This document shows, piece by piece, positions 1 to 6,139 of a stretch of 7,044 bases of DNA. The stretch spans positions 1 to 7,044 of the forward strand of contig CALFMA010000374.1 in NCBI GenBank assembly GCA_937880065.1, read 5' to 3'. The DNA comes from an uncultured Ruminococcus sp. (GTDB lineage: Bacteria; Bacillota_A; Clostridia; Oscillospirales; Ruminococcaceae). Positions within the stretch are counted from its first letter, which is position 1. Each line of letters starts with the position of its first letter. The notes beneath the pieces are model-generated. The model searched no databases and was not told where the DNA came from. It worked only from the letters and a program-made list of their open reading frames with translations. Position numbers and translations under genes: made by a program.

Positions 1-54
1 GCGAAGACGATACTTGGCTGGCGACGGCCCGGGAAACTATTTCAATGCCGGCAC
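1..54 (+). rRNA. rrf: 5S ribosomal RNA, 3' end (partial)
   Basis: The first bases match the 3' part of a clostridial 5S rRNA by recognition. A GATACTTGGCTGGCGACGGC helix IV/V arm (8-27) is followed by CCGGGAAACTA and by the closing ATGCCGGCAC strand (45-54), which would pair with the missing 5' end to form helix I. The 5' half lies outside the window, so this is a fragment. An intrinsic terminator follows within 10 bases, as expected for the last gene of an rRNA operon. The 3' end is placed by eye from the helix I strand and could be off by a few bases. Confidence 0.82.
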
Positions 55-60
55 TATATG

Positions 61-87
61 AAGCACTCCAATTGGAGTGCTTTTTTT
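61..87 (+). terminator. Intrinsic terminator of the rRNA operon
   Basis: Two perfect 9-bp arms (AAGCACTCC and its complement GGAGTGCTT) flank an AATT loop at 70-73 and run directly into seven T residues (81-87). This is a textbook rho-independent terminator placed just after the 5S rRNA end. It should insulate the sigma factor gene from rRNA transcription. Confidence 0.93.
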
Positions 88-175
88 GCATATAACGATA
101 TAATTAAAATAAATAAATAAGTAAAAGATGTCCGAAAATAAATAATTCAAACGAGTGTAGTATATGAACATGTTC

Positions 176-185
176 AAAGGGGTGA
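176..185 (+). promoter_or_regulatory. Ribosome binding site that sets a TTG start
   Basis: AAAGGGGTGA is the full-length Bacillota Shine-Dalgarno (AAAGGAGGTGA) less one base. It ends 5 nt before the in-frame TTG at 191. The ATG at 164 lies upstream of this site and has only a weak purine stretch before it. The TTG is therefore the more likely initiation codon of the sigma factor gene. Confidence 0.65.
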
Positions 186-190
186 AAGGC

Positions 191-766
191 TTGACTGACA
201 GCGATTTAAAGGCTCTTATGCAGAAGTCTGCCGAAAACGCTCACCGTTGCTTATTTGACGAATATTCGGGTTATGTCTATACAATTTGTGCCAATAAGCT
301 GAAAAGCTGCGGTACAAAGGAGGACATTGAGGAGTGTTTCAGCGACTCATTTGCCGATATTTTCAGGTATTTTGACAACGAGAGCAACAGAAACGGCGAT
401 TTAAAGGGCATAATCGGAACCATTGCAAAGAGGAATTCAATTGATTATTTCCGCAGATTATCGGGAAAAAGCGACAGACTTGTATCAATTGACGATGAAG
501 ATTTCCCGAAAATTTCATCTGACATTCGAGTTGATGACGAAACGGAAAAGGCTTTAATATGTGAAATAATTATGGATTGCATTGATAGGCTGGGCGAGCC
601 TGATTCGTCAATCATAGCCTTTTACTACTTTTATGGCAGGACATCAAGGGAAATTGCCAAAGCTTTACATATGGGTGACTGGGCAATTCAGAAACGAATC
701 AGCAGAGCAAAAAAGAAACTGAAAAAGCTTTTGTGCGATGCAGGAATAACAGGGGAGGATTTGTGA
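191..766 (+). CDS. RNA polymerase sigma factor, ECF-like (sigma-70 family)
   Basis: This is a predicted 191-residue cytoplasmic transcription initiation factor that would direct RNA polymerase to a small regulon. Residues ~20-90 look like sigma region 2: an aromatic-rich DEYSGYVYTICANKL helix, an acidic EDIEECFSDSFADIFRYF helix, and IAKRNSIDYFRR as the promoter-melting/-10 helix. Residues ~125-182 look like region 4, with the helix-turn-helix around TSREIAKALHMGDWAIQKRI and a basic tail (RAKKKLKKLL). There is no region 3, as in ECF factors. The TTG at 191 is chosen because of the strong Shine-Dalgarno before it; an ATG at 164 would add nine residues. The stop overlaps the next start by one base (TGATG), so the gene is co-translated with the putative membrane anti-sigma partner. 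No clear autoregulatory promoter was seen in 88-160. Target genes are unknown. Confidence 0.88.
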   Translation: MTDSDLKALMQKSAENAHRCLFDEYSGYVYTICANKLKSCGTKEDIEECFSDSFADIFRYFDNESNRNGDLKGIIGTIAKRNSIDYFRRLSGKSDRLVSIDDEDFPKISSDIRVDDETEKALICEIIMDCIDRLGEPDSSIIAFYYFYGRTSREIAKALHMGDWAIQKRISRAKKKLKKLLCDAGITGEDL

Positions 767-2988
767 TGAATATACGACATTTTTTCGATAATATTGATGA
801 AAAAACAATTGACAGAATTACAGAAAAATATCCTCCTTTGAGTTCCGATGACAAAGAGAGGTTATATGCTATGAGCAAAAATAAATACAATTCAGAAAAG
901 AAAGAAAATAAAAATGATTACTCAGAGGTTATGGGAGTTGAACGCTACCGCAAGCCTGTTTGGCAAAAGGTGATTAGTGCTGTTGCCGCCGCAGTTGTTG
1001 TTCTTGGCGGAATTGGCGGAGGTGTACTTCTTCTTGGCAAAAGCGGAGAAACTGATCCTGTAAGCGATATTGAAGTTTCGCAGCCTGAATATGATTATAC
1101 CGCAATTGCAACCGAATTAACAGACAAACTGCTTGAAATGGAGAATACAATTTGTTACGGCGACATTTCATATGATGAATATGACAGGACAGTAATTGAT
1201 ATAGTTTGTTCTGATGATTCAGCACAATTTGAGCCGCCATATGAAGTCATATTATATAAAGTTACGGATCCTCGGTTTACTTGCAGACGTGATTTGTATG
1301 ATGAATTAAGAAGTATTTTTACAAAACAGCGATATGATGAAAATGACTTTTCAACAGCAACTATTTTCGGATTCGATTTGAATTTTTATCTTGGCAGTGA
1401 ACTTAGCGACTACATTGTAGACGGAAGTATGGACATTGCAGAGAATTTTGATAATGATGATGAGTCTATCTGTTATGCTGTTTATTGCGATATCAATGGT
1501 GAATTATATGTTCGTCAATGTGATTTTGAGTTATCTGAATACACTTCCGATGTTATCATAAAAGAAACAGGTGAAAATAGTTTTACAGCAACAAGAAGCT
1601 ATATAGGAGATTTTGTTATTGGCGATGGAACAAGCAATAGATGTTTTGAATTTGTCCTTGAAGCAGGAAAGTGGAAGATTGACAAAGTATATCTTTCAGA
1701 TGAAGAATCAGAAGATGTAACTGAATCAGAGGACGAATACGACTATACAGCAATAGCGACAGAATTATCAGATAAATATCTTGAACTGGAGAATATAATT
1801 TGTTTCGGCGGTATTTCATATGACGAAAATGAAATGAAATCGTATACTGTATATGATTCATTTGATGAGTTTGAACTTATATTCTATAAAGTTACCGACC
1901 CTCGTTTTACCTGCGAACAAGATTTTTATGACGAAATCAGAAGTATTCATACAAACCAGCGATATCCCGATGATAATTTCACTTATACAACTTTTTTTGC
2001 TGGATGTAATCTGGATTCTTGTTTTGGCGGCGAATTGAGCGAATATGCTGCTAATGGAAGAATTGATTTAGCTGCAAACTACGGCAATGGCAATGGTTAT
2101 AGTCTGCTTGGTGTTTATTGTTATTACAATGGCGAATTGTATGTAACACCATTTGATTATGATTATGAATTAGCTGAATATACTTCTGATGTTATTATAA
2201 AAGAAACAGGCGAAAATAGTTTTACAGCTACAAGAAAATTTAAATCTCAGCTTAATAGTGTAGGGGACTATTACAAAGTTTTTGAAATTGTTCTTGAAAA
2301 TGGCGAATGGAAGATTGACGAAGCATATGTTTCAAGTGAAGAATCAGAAAATGAATCAGAGGACGGATACGACTATACAGCAATTGCACAGCAGTTATTT
2401 GACGATTATCTTGAAGTTGAGAGAATAATTAGGTGGGGCGATGTTTCATACGATGAAAACGACAGCATAACATTTTACACATACAATTCTAATGATGCTG
2501 AGTGGGCGGATAATAACGTCGGCGAGAGGACATTCTGCAAGGTGACAGATGAGAGATTCAGCAGTTGTCAGGATATTTACGAAATGCTCAGGGCAATTAC
2601 AACGACAGAGTGTGAGCCAGAAGAAAATTTTATGAATGCATATTGGTTTGACCAAATTAATTTAAGTAGTTCTCTTGGCGGCGATGTCAGTATGTTTGAG
2701 GTTGGTGAAAATATTGACATTAACCATGAAATATCTGACTGGAGATGGCCCGGCTACAGTATTAATAGGAGTGTATTTGTTGAATACAACGGAGAGCTTT
2801 ACGTCAATCGCAGATATAATGAAACACCGGAATTTACTTCTGATGTTATTATAAATGAAACAAGCGGAAATAGTTTTACAGCTACAAGAAACTATAAATC
2901 TCCCGTTAATAGTGTTGAGGAATATTGTATTTTGGAATTTGCTCTTGAAAATGGCGAATGGAAGATTAATCATATGCTGAACAACTAA
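766..2988 (+). CDS. Putative membrane anti-sigma factor / sensor with three tandem extracytoplasmic domains
   Basis: This is a 740-residue single-pass membrane protein. The N-terminal ~66 residues are polar and cytoplasmic (DDKERLYAMSKNKY at ~28-41). Residues ~68-91 are one hydrophobic segment rich in A, V and G. The remaining ~650 residues would face outward. They hold three copies of a domain at ~109-310, 325-522 and 535-736. Each starts with YDYTAIA, has SYDE, KVTDxRF, NGELYV and TSDVII in the middle, has NSFTATR near the end, and closes with WKI(D/N). Acidic Ser/Glu linkers join them. The domain ending (GEWKID) resembles NTF2-like or IseA-type secreted folds, but that is only a resemblance. 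The anti-sigma role is inferred from the 1-base overlap with the sigma gene and the topology. No HxxxCxxC zinc anti-sigma motif is present. ATG 766 is chosen over GTG 733 or 763 because GGGGAGG lies 7 nt upstream. Confidence 0.72.
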   Translation: MNIRHFFDNIDEKTIDRITEKYPPLSSDDKERLYAMSKNKYNSEKKENKNDYSEVMGVERYRKPVWQKVISAVAAAVVVLGGIGGGVLLLGKSGETDPVSDIEVSQPEYDYTAIATELTDKLLEMENTICYGDISYDEYDRTVIDIVCSDDSAQFEPPYEVILYKVTDPRFTCRRDLYDELRSIFTKQRYDENDFSTATIFGFDLNFYLGSELSDYIVDGSMDIAENFDNDDESICYAVYCDINGELYVRQCDFELSEYTSDVIIKETGENSFTATRSYIGDFVIGDGTSNRCFEFVLEAGKWKIDKVYLSDEESEDVTESEDEYDYTAIATELSDKYLELENIICFGGISYDENEMKSYTVYDSFDEFELIFYKVTDPRFTCEQDFYDEIRSIHTNQRYPDDNFTYTTFFAGCNLDSCFGGELSEYAANGRIDLAANYGNGNGYSLLGVYCYYNGELYVTPFDYDYELAEYTSDVIIKETGENSFTATRKFKSQLNSVGDYYKVFEIVLENGEWKIDEAYVSSEESENESEDGYDYTAIAQQLFDDYLEVERIIRWGDVSYDENDSITFYTYNSNDAEWADNNVGERTFCKVTDERFSSCQDIYEMLRAITTTECEPEENFMNAYWFDQINLSSSLGGDVSMFEVGENIDINHEISDWRWPGYSINRSVFVEYNGELYVNRRYNETPEFTSDVIINETSGNSFTATRNYKSPVNSVEEYCILEFALENGEWKINHMLNN
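1090..2973 (+). repeat. Three tandem ~630-bp coding repeats in the putative anti-sigma gene
   Basis: The units are 1090-1695, 1738-2331 and 2368-2973; their starts are 648 and 630 bases apart, keeping frame. They are clearly homologous as protein. At the DNA level they stay close in their 3' parts, for example GAAAATAGTTTTACAGC near 1573 and 2211 and the variant at ~2868. The linker stretch ATACGACTATACAGCAAT recurs near 1736 and 2366. The middle parts have diverged much more, including small indels. Confidence 0.88.
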
Positions 2989-3003
2989 AATGAAGTAGTT
3001 ATG

Positions 3004-3034
3004 AACCCCGATTTCTTATGAAGTCGGGGTTTCT
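3004..3034 (+). terminator. Intrinsic terminator after the sigma/anti-sigma unit
   Basis: A 12-bp stem (AACCCCGATTTC pairing with GAAGTCGGGGTT, one G-T pair) closes a TTAT tetraloop at 3016-3019 and is followed by a short T-rich tail (TTTCT). It lies 16 bases after the stop of the membrane protein gene and before the germination operon. It separates the two units. Confidence 0.82.
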
Positions 3035-3063
3035 GCATATCCCCTTGAAATATGGTAATACTA
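3035..3063 (+). promoter_or_regulatory. Possible sigma-G-type promoter for the germination operon
   Basis: GCATA (3035-3039) fits the forespore sigma-G/F -35 consensus GHATR. AATACTA (3057-3063), 17 bases further on, matches the sigma-G -10 CATNNTA at all but the first position. Germinant receptor operons are known sigma-G targets, so the placement makes sense. The weakness is that transcription would start near 3070, inside or at the edge of the Shine-Dalgarno (GAGGTGAG, 3069-3076), leaving almost no leader. Confidence 0.35.
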
Positions 3064-3079
3064 TGGTAGAGGTGAGAGT

Positions 3080-4537
3080 ATGAAAGGGAACGACTACAAA
3101 AAGCAGCGTATTTATGCGGATTTACAGCAAAATCTCAATTACATCAAAAAAATAACGGGACATTCAACGGATATACTTGTAAATGAATTTGTCACAGGTG
3201 GAATAAAATGTGCATTTCTTTGCTGTGACGGTATGCTGTCCTCACGGGCGGCGGCTGATATGGTGCTTTCGCCAATTACCGATTTGCCAAAGCAAGCCAA
3301 TGCACAGGGACTTTTTGACTATATACAGGCACATATGCTCCTTTCAGCCGACAGGAGCAATCCCGACAATTACGGTGATTTACTGCGGCTTATACATTCG
3401 GGATTTGCGGTATTTGTTGCCGAGGGAGCGAATACCGCCCTTGCTTTCGGTGTACAGGGATTTAACACAAGGGGAGTGCAGGAGCCGTCGGGAGAGGGTA
3501 ATATTTTAGGCAGTCACGAGGGATTTTCTGAAACTATCCGCACGAATTTATCACTTATACGGCGGCGGCTGAAAACCCCCGAACTTGTGACAAAGATGAT
3601 GACCAAGGGCAGCAAATCAAATACGGAAATCTGCCTTTGCTATATGAAAGACCGTGTACCCCCACGGCTTCTTGAACGTATAATGAAATCCCTTGACGAA
3701 ATCAGCCTTGAAACCATACTTTCAACAGGCTATATCCGCCCATTTGTTGAAAAGAAGAGCTTTGAGCTGTTCAACAGCACAGGCTTGACGGAGCGTCCCG
3801 ATGTGGTATGCTCAAAGTTAATCGAGGGCAGAGCAGTTATTCTTGTGGACGGCGTGCCTTATGGAATAATAATCCCTCGGCTGTTATGCGAAAGTTTTCA
3901 CACCATTGACGATTACGCACATAAGCCCTTTTATGCCGTTTTTCTGCGGTGGATTCGTTATGGAGCCTTTGTGCTGTCTTTTCTGCTGCCTGCGGTTTAT
4001 ACGGCGATAGTTATGTATCATCCCGAACTGCTCAACAGTACGCTATTGATGCTTCTTGCACAGGAGGAGGAAAACGCGCCTCTTTCGCTGTTGACGGAAT
4101 CTTTTATTGTGCTGATTATGTATGAGATTATACGTGAGGCAGGTGTCCGCCTGCCTAAGCCTGTAGGCGGTGCGGTTAGTATCATAAGCGGTCTGATTAT
4201 CGGAGATGCAGCAGTAAAATCGGGACTTGTAAGCACTCCCTTGCTGACAATTACAGCATTATCGGTATTGGGCGGACTTGTTGTACCCGATTTAAACCCG
4301 CAGATTACATTGTTGAGATTTGCATTTCTTGCAGTTGGCGGAATTCTCGGGTTTTTCGGCATAAGCATATTAGCCTGTGCCGTGCTGACTAATATCTGCG
4401 GAACGGAAGATTACGGATTTCCCTTTACTGCACCAATTTCCCCATTTTCTTCAAAGGGAATGGGCGATACGCTTTTCCGCATGGGATTCAGAAAAATGCA
4501 GAACAGGAATTTCACCGTGGAGGAATACCATGAGTAA
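3080..4537 (+). CDS. gerAA: Spore germination receptor A subunit, GerA family
   Basis: This 485-residue protein is the A subunit of a nutrient germinant receptor in the spore inner membrane. Residues 1-~285 form the large N-terminal soluble region, with NEFVTGGIKCAFL (~35-47), QGFNTRGVQEPSGEG (126-140), EGFSETIRTNLSLIRRRLKT (147-166) and ILVDGVPYGIIIPRL (254-268). The C-terminal part is the membrane region, with hydrophobic segments near 292-312, 341-352, 364-385, 386-404 and 411-438. The family hallmark IIREAGVRLPKPVGGAVSI, followed by GLIIGDAAVKSGLVS, spans ~350-385. Length is normal for the family. Where many GerAA proteins carry a PFPP-like turn, this one reads APLS (333-336). The ATG follows GAGGTGAG at good spacing. 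It is first in a coupled gerAA-AB-AC operon. The germinant it recognises cannot be told from sequence. Confidence 0.94.
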   Translation: MKGNDYKKQRIYADLQQNLNYIKKITGHSTDILVNEFVTGGIKCAFLCCDGMLSSRAAADMVLSPITDLPKQANAQGLFDYIQAHMLLSADRSNPDNYGDLLRLIHSGFAVFVAEGANTALAFGVQGFNTRGVQEPSGEGNILGSHEGFSETIRTNLSLIRRRLKTPELVTKMMTKGSKSNTEICLCYMKDRVPPRLLERIMKSLDEISLETILSTGYIRPFVEKKSFELFNSTGLTERPDVVCSKLIEGRAVILVDGVPYGIIIPRLLCESFHTIDDYAHKPFYAVFLRWIRYGAFVLSFLLPAVYTAIVMYHPELLNSTLLMLLAQEEENAPLSLLTESFIVLIMYEIIREAGVRLPKPVGGAVSIISGLIIGDAAVKSGLVSTPLLTITALSVLGGLVVPDLNPQITLLRFAFLAVGGILGFFGISILACAVLTNICGTEDYGFPFTAPISPFSSKGMGDTLFRMGFRKMQNRNFTVEEYHE

Positions 4538-5531
4538 CAAAATAACCACATTTCAGCTATGTTCCCTTATGCTGATAAATGATATTTTCGTAATATTCTG
4601 CCTTTGTGGAAGAATTTCCGCAGCAACAGCGGCAGGCTTCGGCATAGGCAGCCTTATTCAGCTTATTGCCGCAATTCCCCTCATATGTATGTATAAAAAA
4701 AGGGGAACTCTTTCTGATTGCGGAAAAATTGCCGAAATAATTCTTCTTGGAGGAATTATTCTGTGGGGCGGTATGCTTTTTTCTATGCTGATGAAAGCAG
4801 GAACTCTTGTGCTTATTCCCTTTGAAGAAGTCGGAAAATGGGGCGGAATTATAACAACTGCCCTCATTGCCGTTGTCTGCCTTTATATCGCATCATCGGG
4901 CATAAAAGCTATGTCACGTTCAGCTGTAATTGCAGCTGCTCTCGGTGCTGTCTGCCTTGGTGCAGTTACGGTATCGGCAGTAATTCATTCCGATATGGAA
5001 AATATAAAATCCGCAGACTCAACAGGCTTTTTCCGTGAACTTTCAAAGGGATTTACTTTAAGCGGCGGATTGGCAGGCTTTACGGTAATGCTCGGCTTTG
5101 TCAAGGATAATATTCCCCGTACCGCCATAAGCTATTTCATCGGAAAGGCAGTTATAACAGCGGTGGTGCTTATTGCGGGAGTTCTCGTCTGCGGCGGCAT
5201 AATGGAAATAACCGATTTCCCTATAGTATGGGCGGCACAGCTTACACAGCCCTTTTCAGTTCAGCGTATTGATTCACTTTTTCTCATCGTTTTCACGGTA
5301 TTTGCAGTTTATTCCATATCGGTGCAGGCATCAGCGGCGGAATATCTCGTTGGCGAGGTTTTCCCCTTTATAAGGCGATACAGATGCAGTATAATTCTTG
5401 TTATAATGGCGGTTGTAGGTGCTGTATCGGGGCAATGGATATACGGTAATGTATTTACGGCAATACTTTCAGTCGGGGGATTAATTACAGTTCCCATAAT
5501 ATATTTTATCAAGAGGAAAATCAGCCTATGA
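4530..5531 (+). CDS. gerAB: Spore germination receptor B subunit, GerAB-type permease
   Basis: This 333-residue, almost wholly hydrophobic protein has about ten predicted membrane segments (roughly 9-27, 31-54, 68-88, 105-122, 130-152, 176-192, 199-225, 245-269, 285-303, 305-326). It fits the endospore germination permease family of the APC transporter superfamily, which forms the germinant-binding B subunit in the spore inner membrane. Recognisable family features include the N-terminal ITTFQLCSLML stretch, FPIVWAAQLTQPFSVQRIDSLF (~230-251) and the polar QASAAEYL after it. It is slightly shorter than the usual ~360 residues, but both ends look intact. The start overlaps gerAA by 8 bases and has GGAGG 7 nt upstream; the end overlaps gerAC by ATGA. 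The three subunits should therefore be made together. Confidence 0.92.
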   Translation: MSNKITTFQLCSLMLINDIFVIFCLCGRISAATAAGFGIGSLIQLIAAIPLICMYKKRGTLSDCGKIAEIILLGGIILWGGMLFSMLMKAGTLVLIPFEEVGKWGGIITTALIAVVCLYIASSGIKAMSRSAVIAAALGAVCLGAVTVSAVIHSDMENIKSADSTGFFRELSKGFTLSGGLAGFTVMLGFVKDNIPRTAISYFIGKAVITAVVLIAGVLVCGGIMEITDFPIVWAAQLTQPFSVQRIDSLFLIVFTVFAVYSISVQASAAEYLVGEVFPFIRRYRCSIILVIMAVVGAVSGQWIYGNVFTAILSVGGLITVPIIYFIKRKISL

Positions 5532-6037
5532 AGAAAATAATTCTTGCGGTTATGTGCATATTCCTGACGGGGTGCAGTACGGGAACAGATGTAAATGAAA
5601 TGGCATATGTAAGGGCGGTGGCAGTTGACAGCGGCAATGTGACATTTGCTTTTTATCTTGATGAACAGATTTTGTCCGTATCCGCTGGCAGTATGGACAA
5701 GGCGAAATCAGCTGTAGAATTATCTCTCGGAAAGAAAATTTTCACAGGGCATACGGAACTTGTAATTCTCGGTGAATGTGATGAAAGGGCGGTTCTTGAC
5801 TATCTGGTAAGTCAATGGAAAGTTCCCCCTGCCTGTAAAGCTGCCAAAAGTGAAAATGGCGGAGAAATTCTGAATAGCCGAAAAGCTGAGGATATTGTGG
5901 GAATTTTGAAAATGGCAGAGGAGAAGAACGCCACAGAAAAATGCGATATTGTCACGGTGCTTGGGCAAATCCTCAATGGAAAAAATGAGGATTTGCCGCT
6001 GCTTACGGAGGAGGGGCAATTGCAAAATAGACAATAG
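5528..6037 (+). CDS. gerAC: Spore germination lipoprotein GerAC, short form (C-terminal domain missing)
   Basis: This 169-residue putative lipoprotein is the C subunit of the germinant receptor. It starts with a short signal peptide and a lipobox LTGC at 13-16, so C16 would be lipid-modified. NEMAYVRAVAVD (23-34), KKIFTGHTELVILGE (69-83) and a polar region ending DLPLLTEEG match the N-terminal domain of Ger(x)C proteins. Those proteins usually run ~350-400 residues; here the frame stops just where the first domain would give way to the second. The 93 bases to the rpn gene do not show a convincing continuation in any frame. It may be a natural short form or a truncation that coincides with arrival of the rpn unit. 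The start overlaps the gerAB stop by four bases. Confidence 0.8.
   Translation: MKKIILAVMCIFLTGCSTGTDVNEMAYVRAVAVDSGNVTFAFYLDEQILSVSAGSMDKAKSAVELSLGKKIFTGHTELVILGECDERAVLDYLVSQWKVPPACKAAKSENGGEILNSRKAEDIVGILKMAEEKNATEKCDIVTVLGQILNGKNEDLPLLTEEGQLQNRQ
5964..5997. repeat. Perfect 12-bp inverted repeat inside gerAC
   Basis: GGCAAATCCTCA (5964-5975) and its exact complement TGAGGATTTGCC (5986-5997) flank a 10-base A-rich loop (5976-5985). It lies in coding sequence 40 bases before the early gerAC stop. No T-tract follows on either strand, so it is not a standard intrinsic terminator. Its role is unknown. Confidence 0.8.
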
Positions 6038-6081
6038 AAAAAGCCATATTTGTGCAATGGGGAGAAATTTCTGCTGTGGTA

Positions 6082-6110
6082 TCGACATATTGTAAAATTT
6101 GTGATATAAT
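6082..6110 (+). promoter_or_regulatory. Sigma-A-type promoter of the rpn gene
   Basis: TCGACA (6082-6087, one mismatch to TTGACA) and a perfect TATAAT (6105-6110) are separated by 17 bases. A TGA just before the -10 gives an extended -10 (TGnTATAAT). Transcription would start near 6117, leaving a leader of ~23 bases with the Shine-Dalgarno. The rpn gene is thus expressed independently of the germination operon in growing cells. Confidence 0.72.
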
Positions 6111-6126
6111 AAAATTAGAAAAAAAC

Positions 6127-6134
6127 AGGGGTGA
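6127..6134 (+). promoter_or_regulatory. Ribosome binding site that sets the rpn start at 6140
   Basis: AGGGGTGA ends 5 nt before the ATG at 6140. An in-frame GTG at 6131 lies within this site and has no room for one of its own, so it is unlikely to be the start. Confidence 0.7.
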
Positions 6135-6139
6135 TACCT

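Noticed and set aside
99..104. TATAAT upstream of the sigma gene as a promoter -10
   Set aside because: No -35-like sequence lies 16-18 bases upstream (that place is the terminator stem), and there is no TG extension. The region is AT-rich enough for the hexamer to occur by chance.
164..190. ATG at 164 as the sigma factor start
   Set aside because: The best Shine-Dalgarno (176-185) lies downstream of it and fits the TTG at 191. The extra nine residues show no sigma-family feature. Not excluded.
6038..6130. Frameshifted remainder of gerAC between the stop and rpn
   Set aside because: All three frames were read. One gives EKAIFVQWGEISAV, faintly like a Ger(x)C second domain, but it soon hits no further match, so a frameshift cannot be supported.
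6131..6133. GTG at 6131 as the rpn start
   Set aside because: It lies within the Shine-Dalgarno that serves the ATG at 6140, and the region before it has no site at proper spacing.
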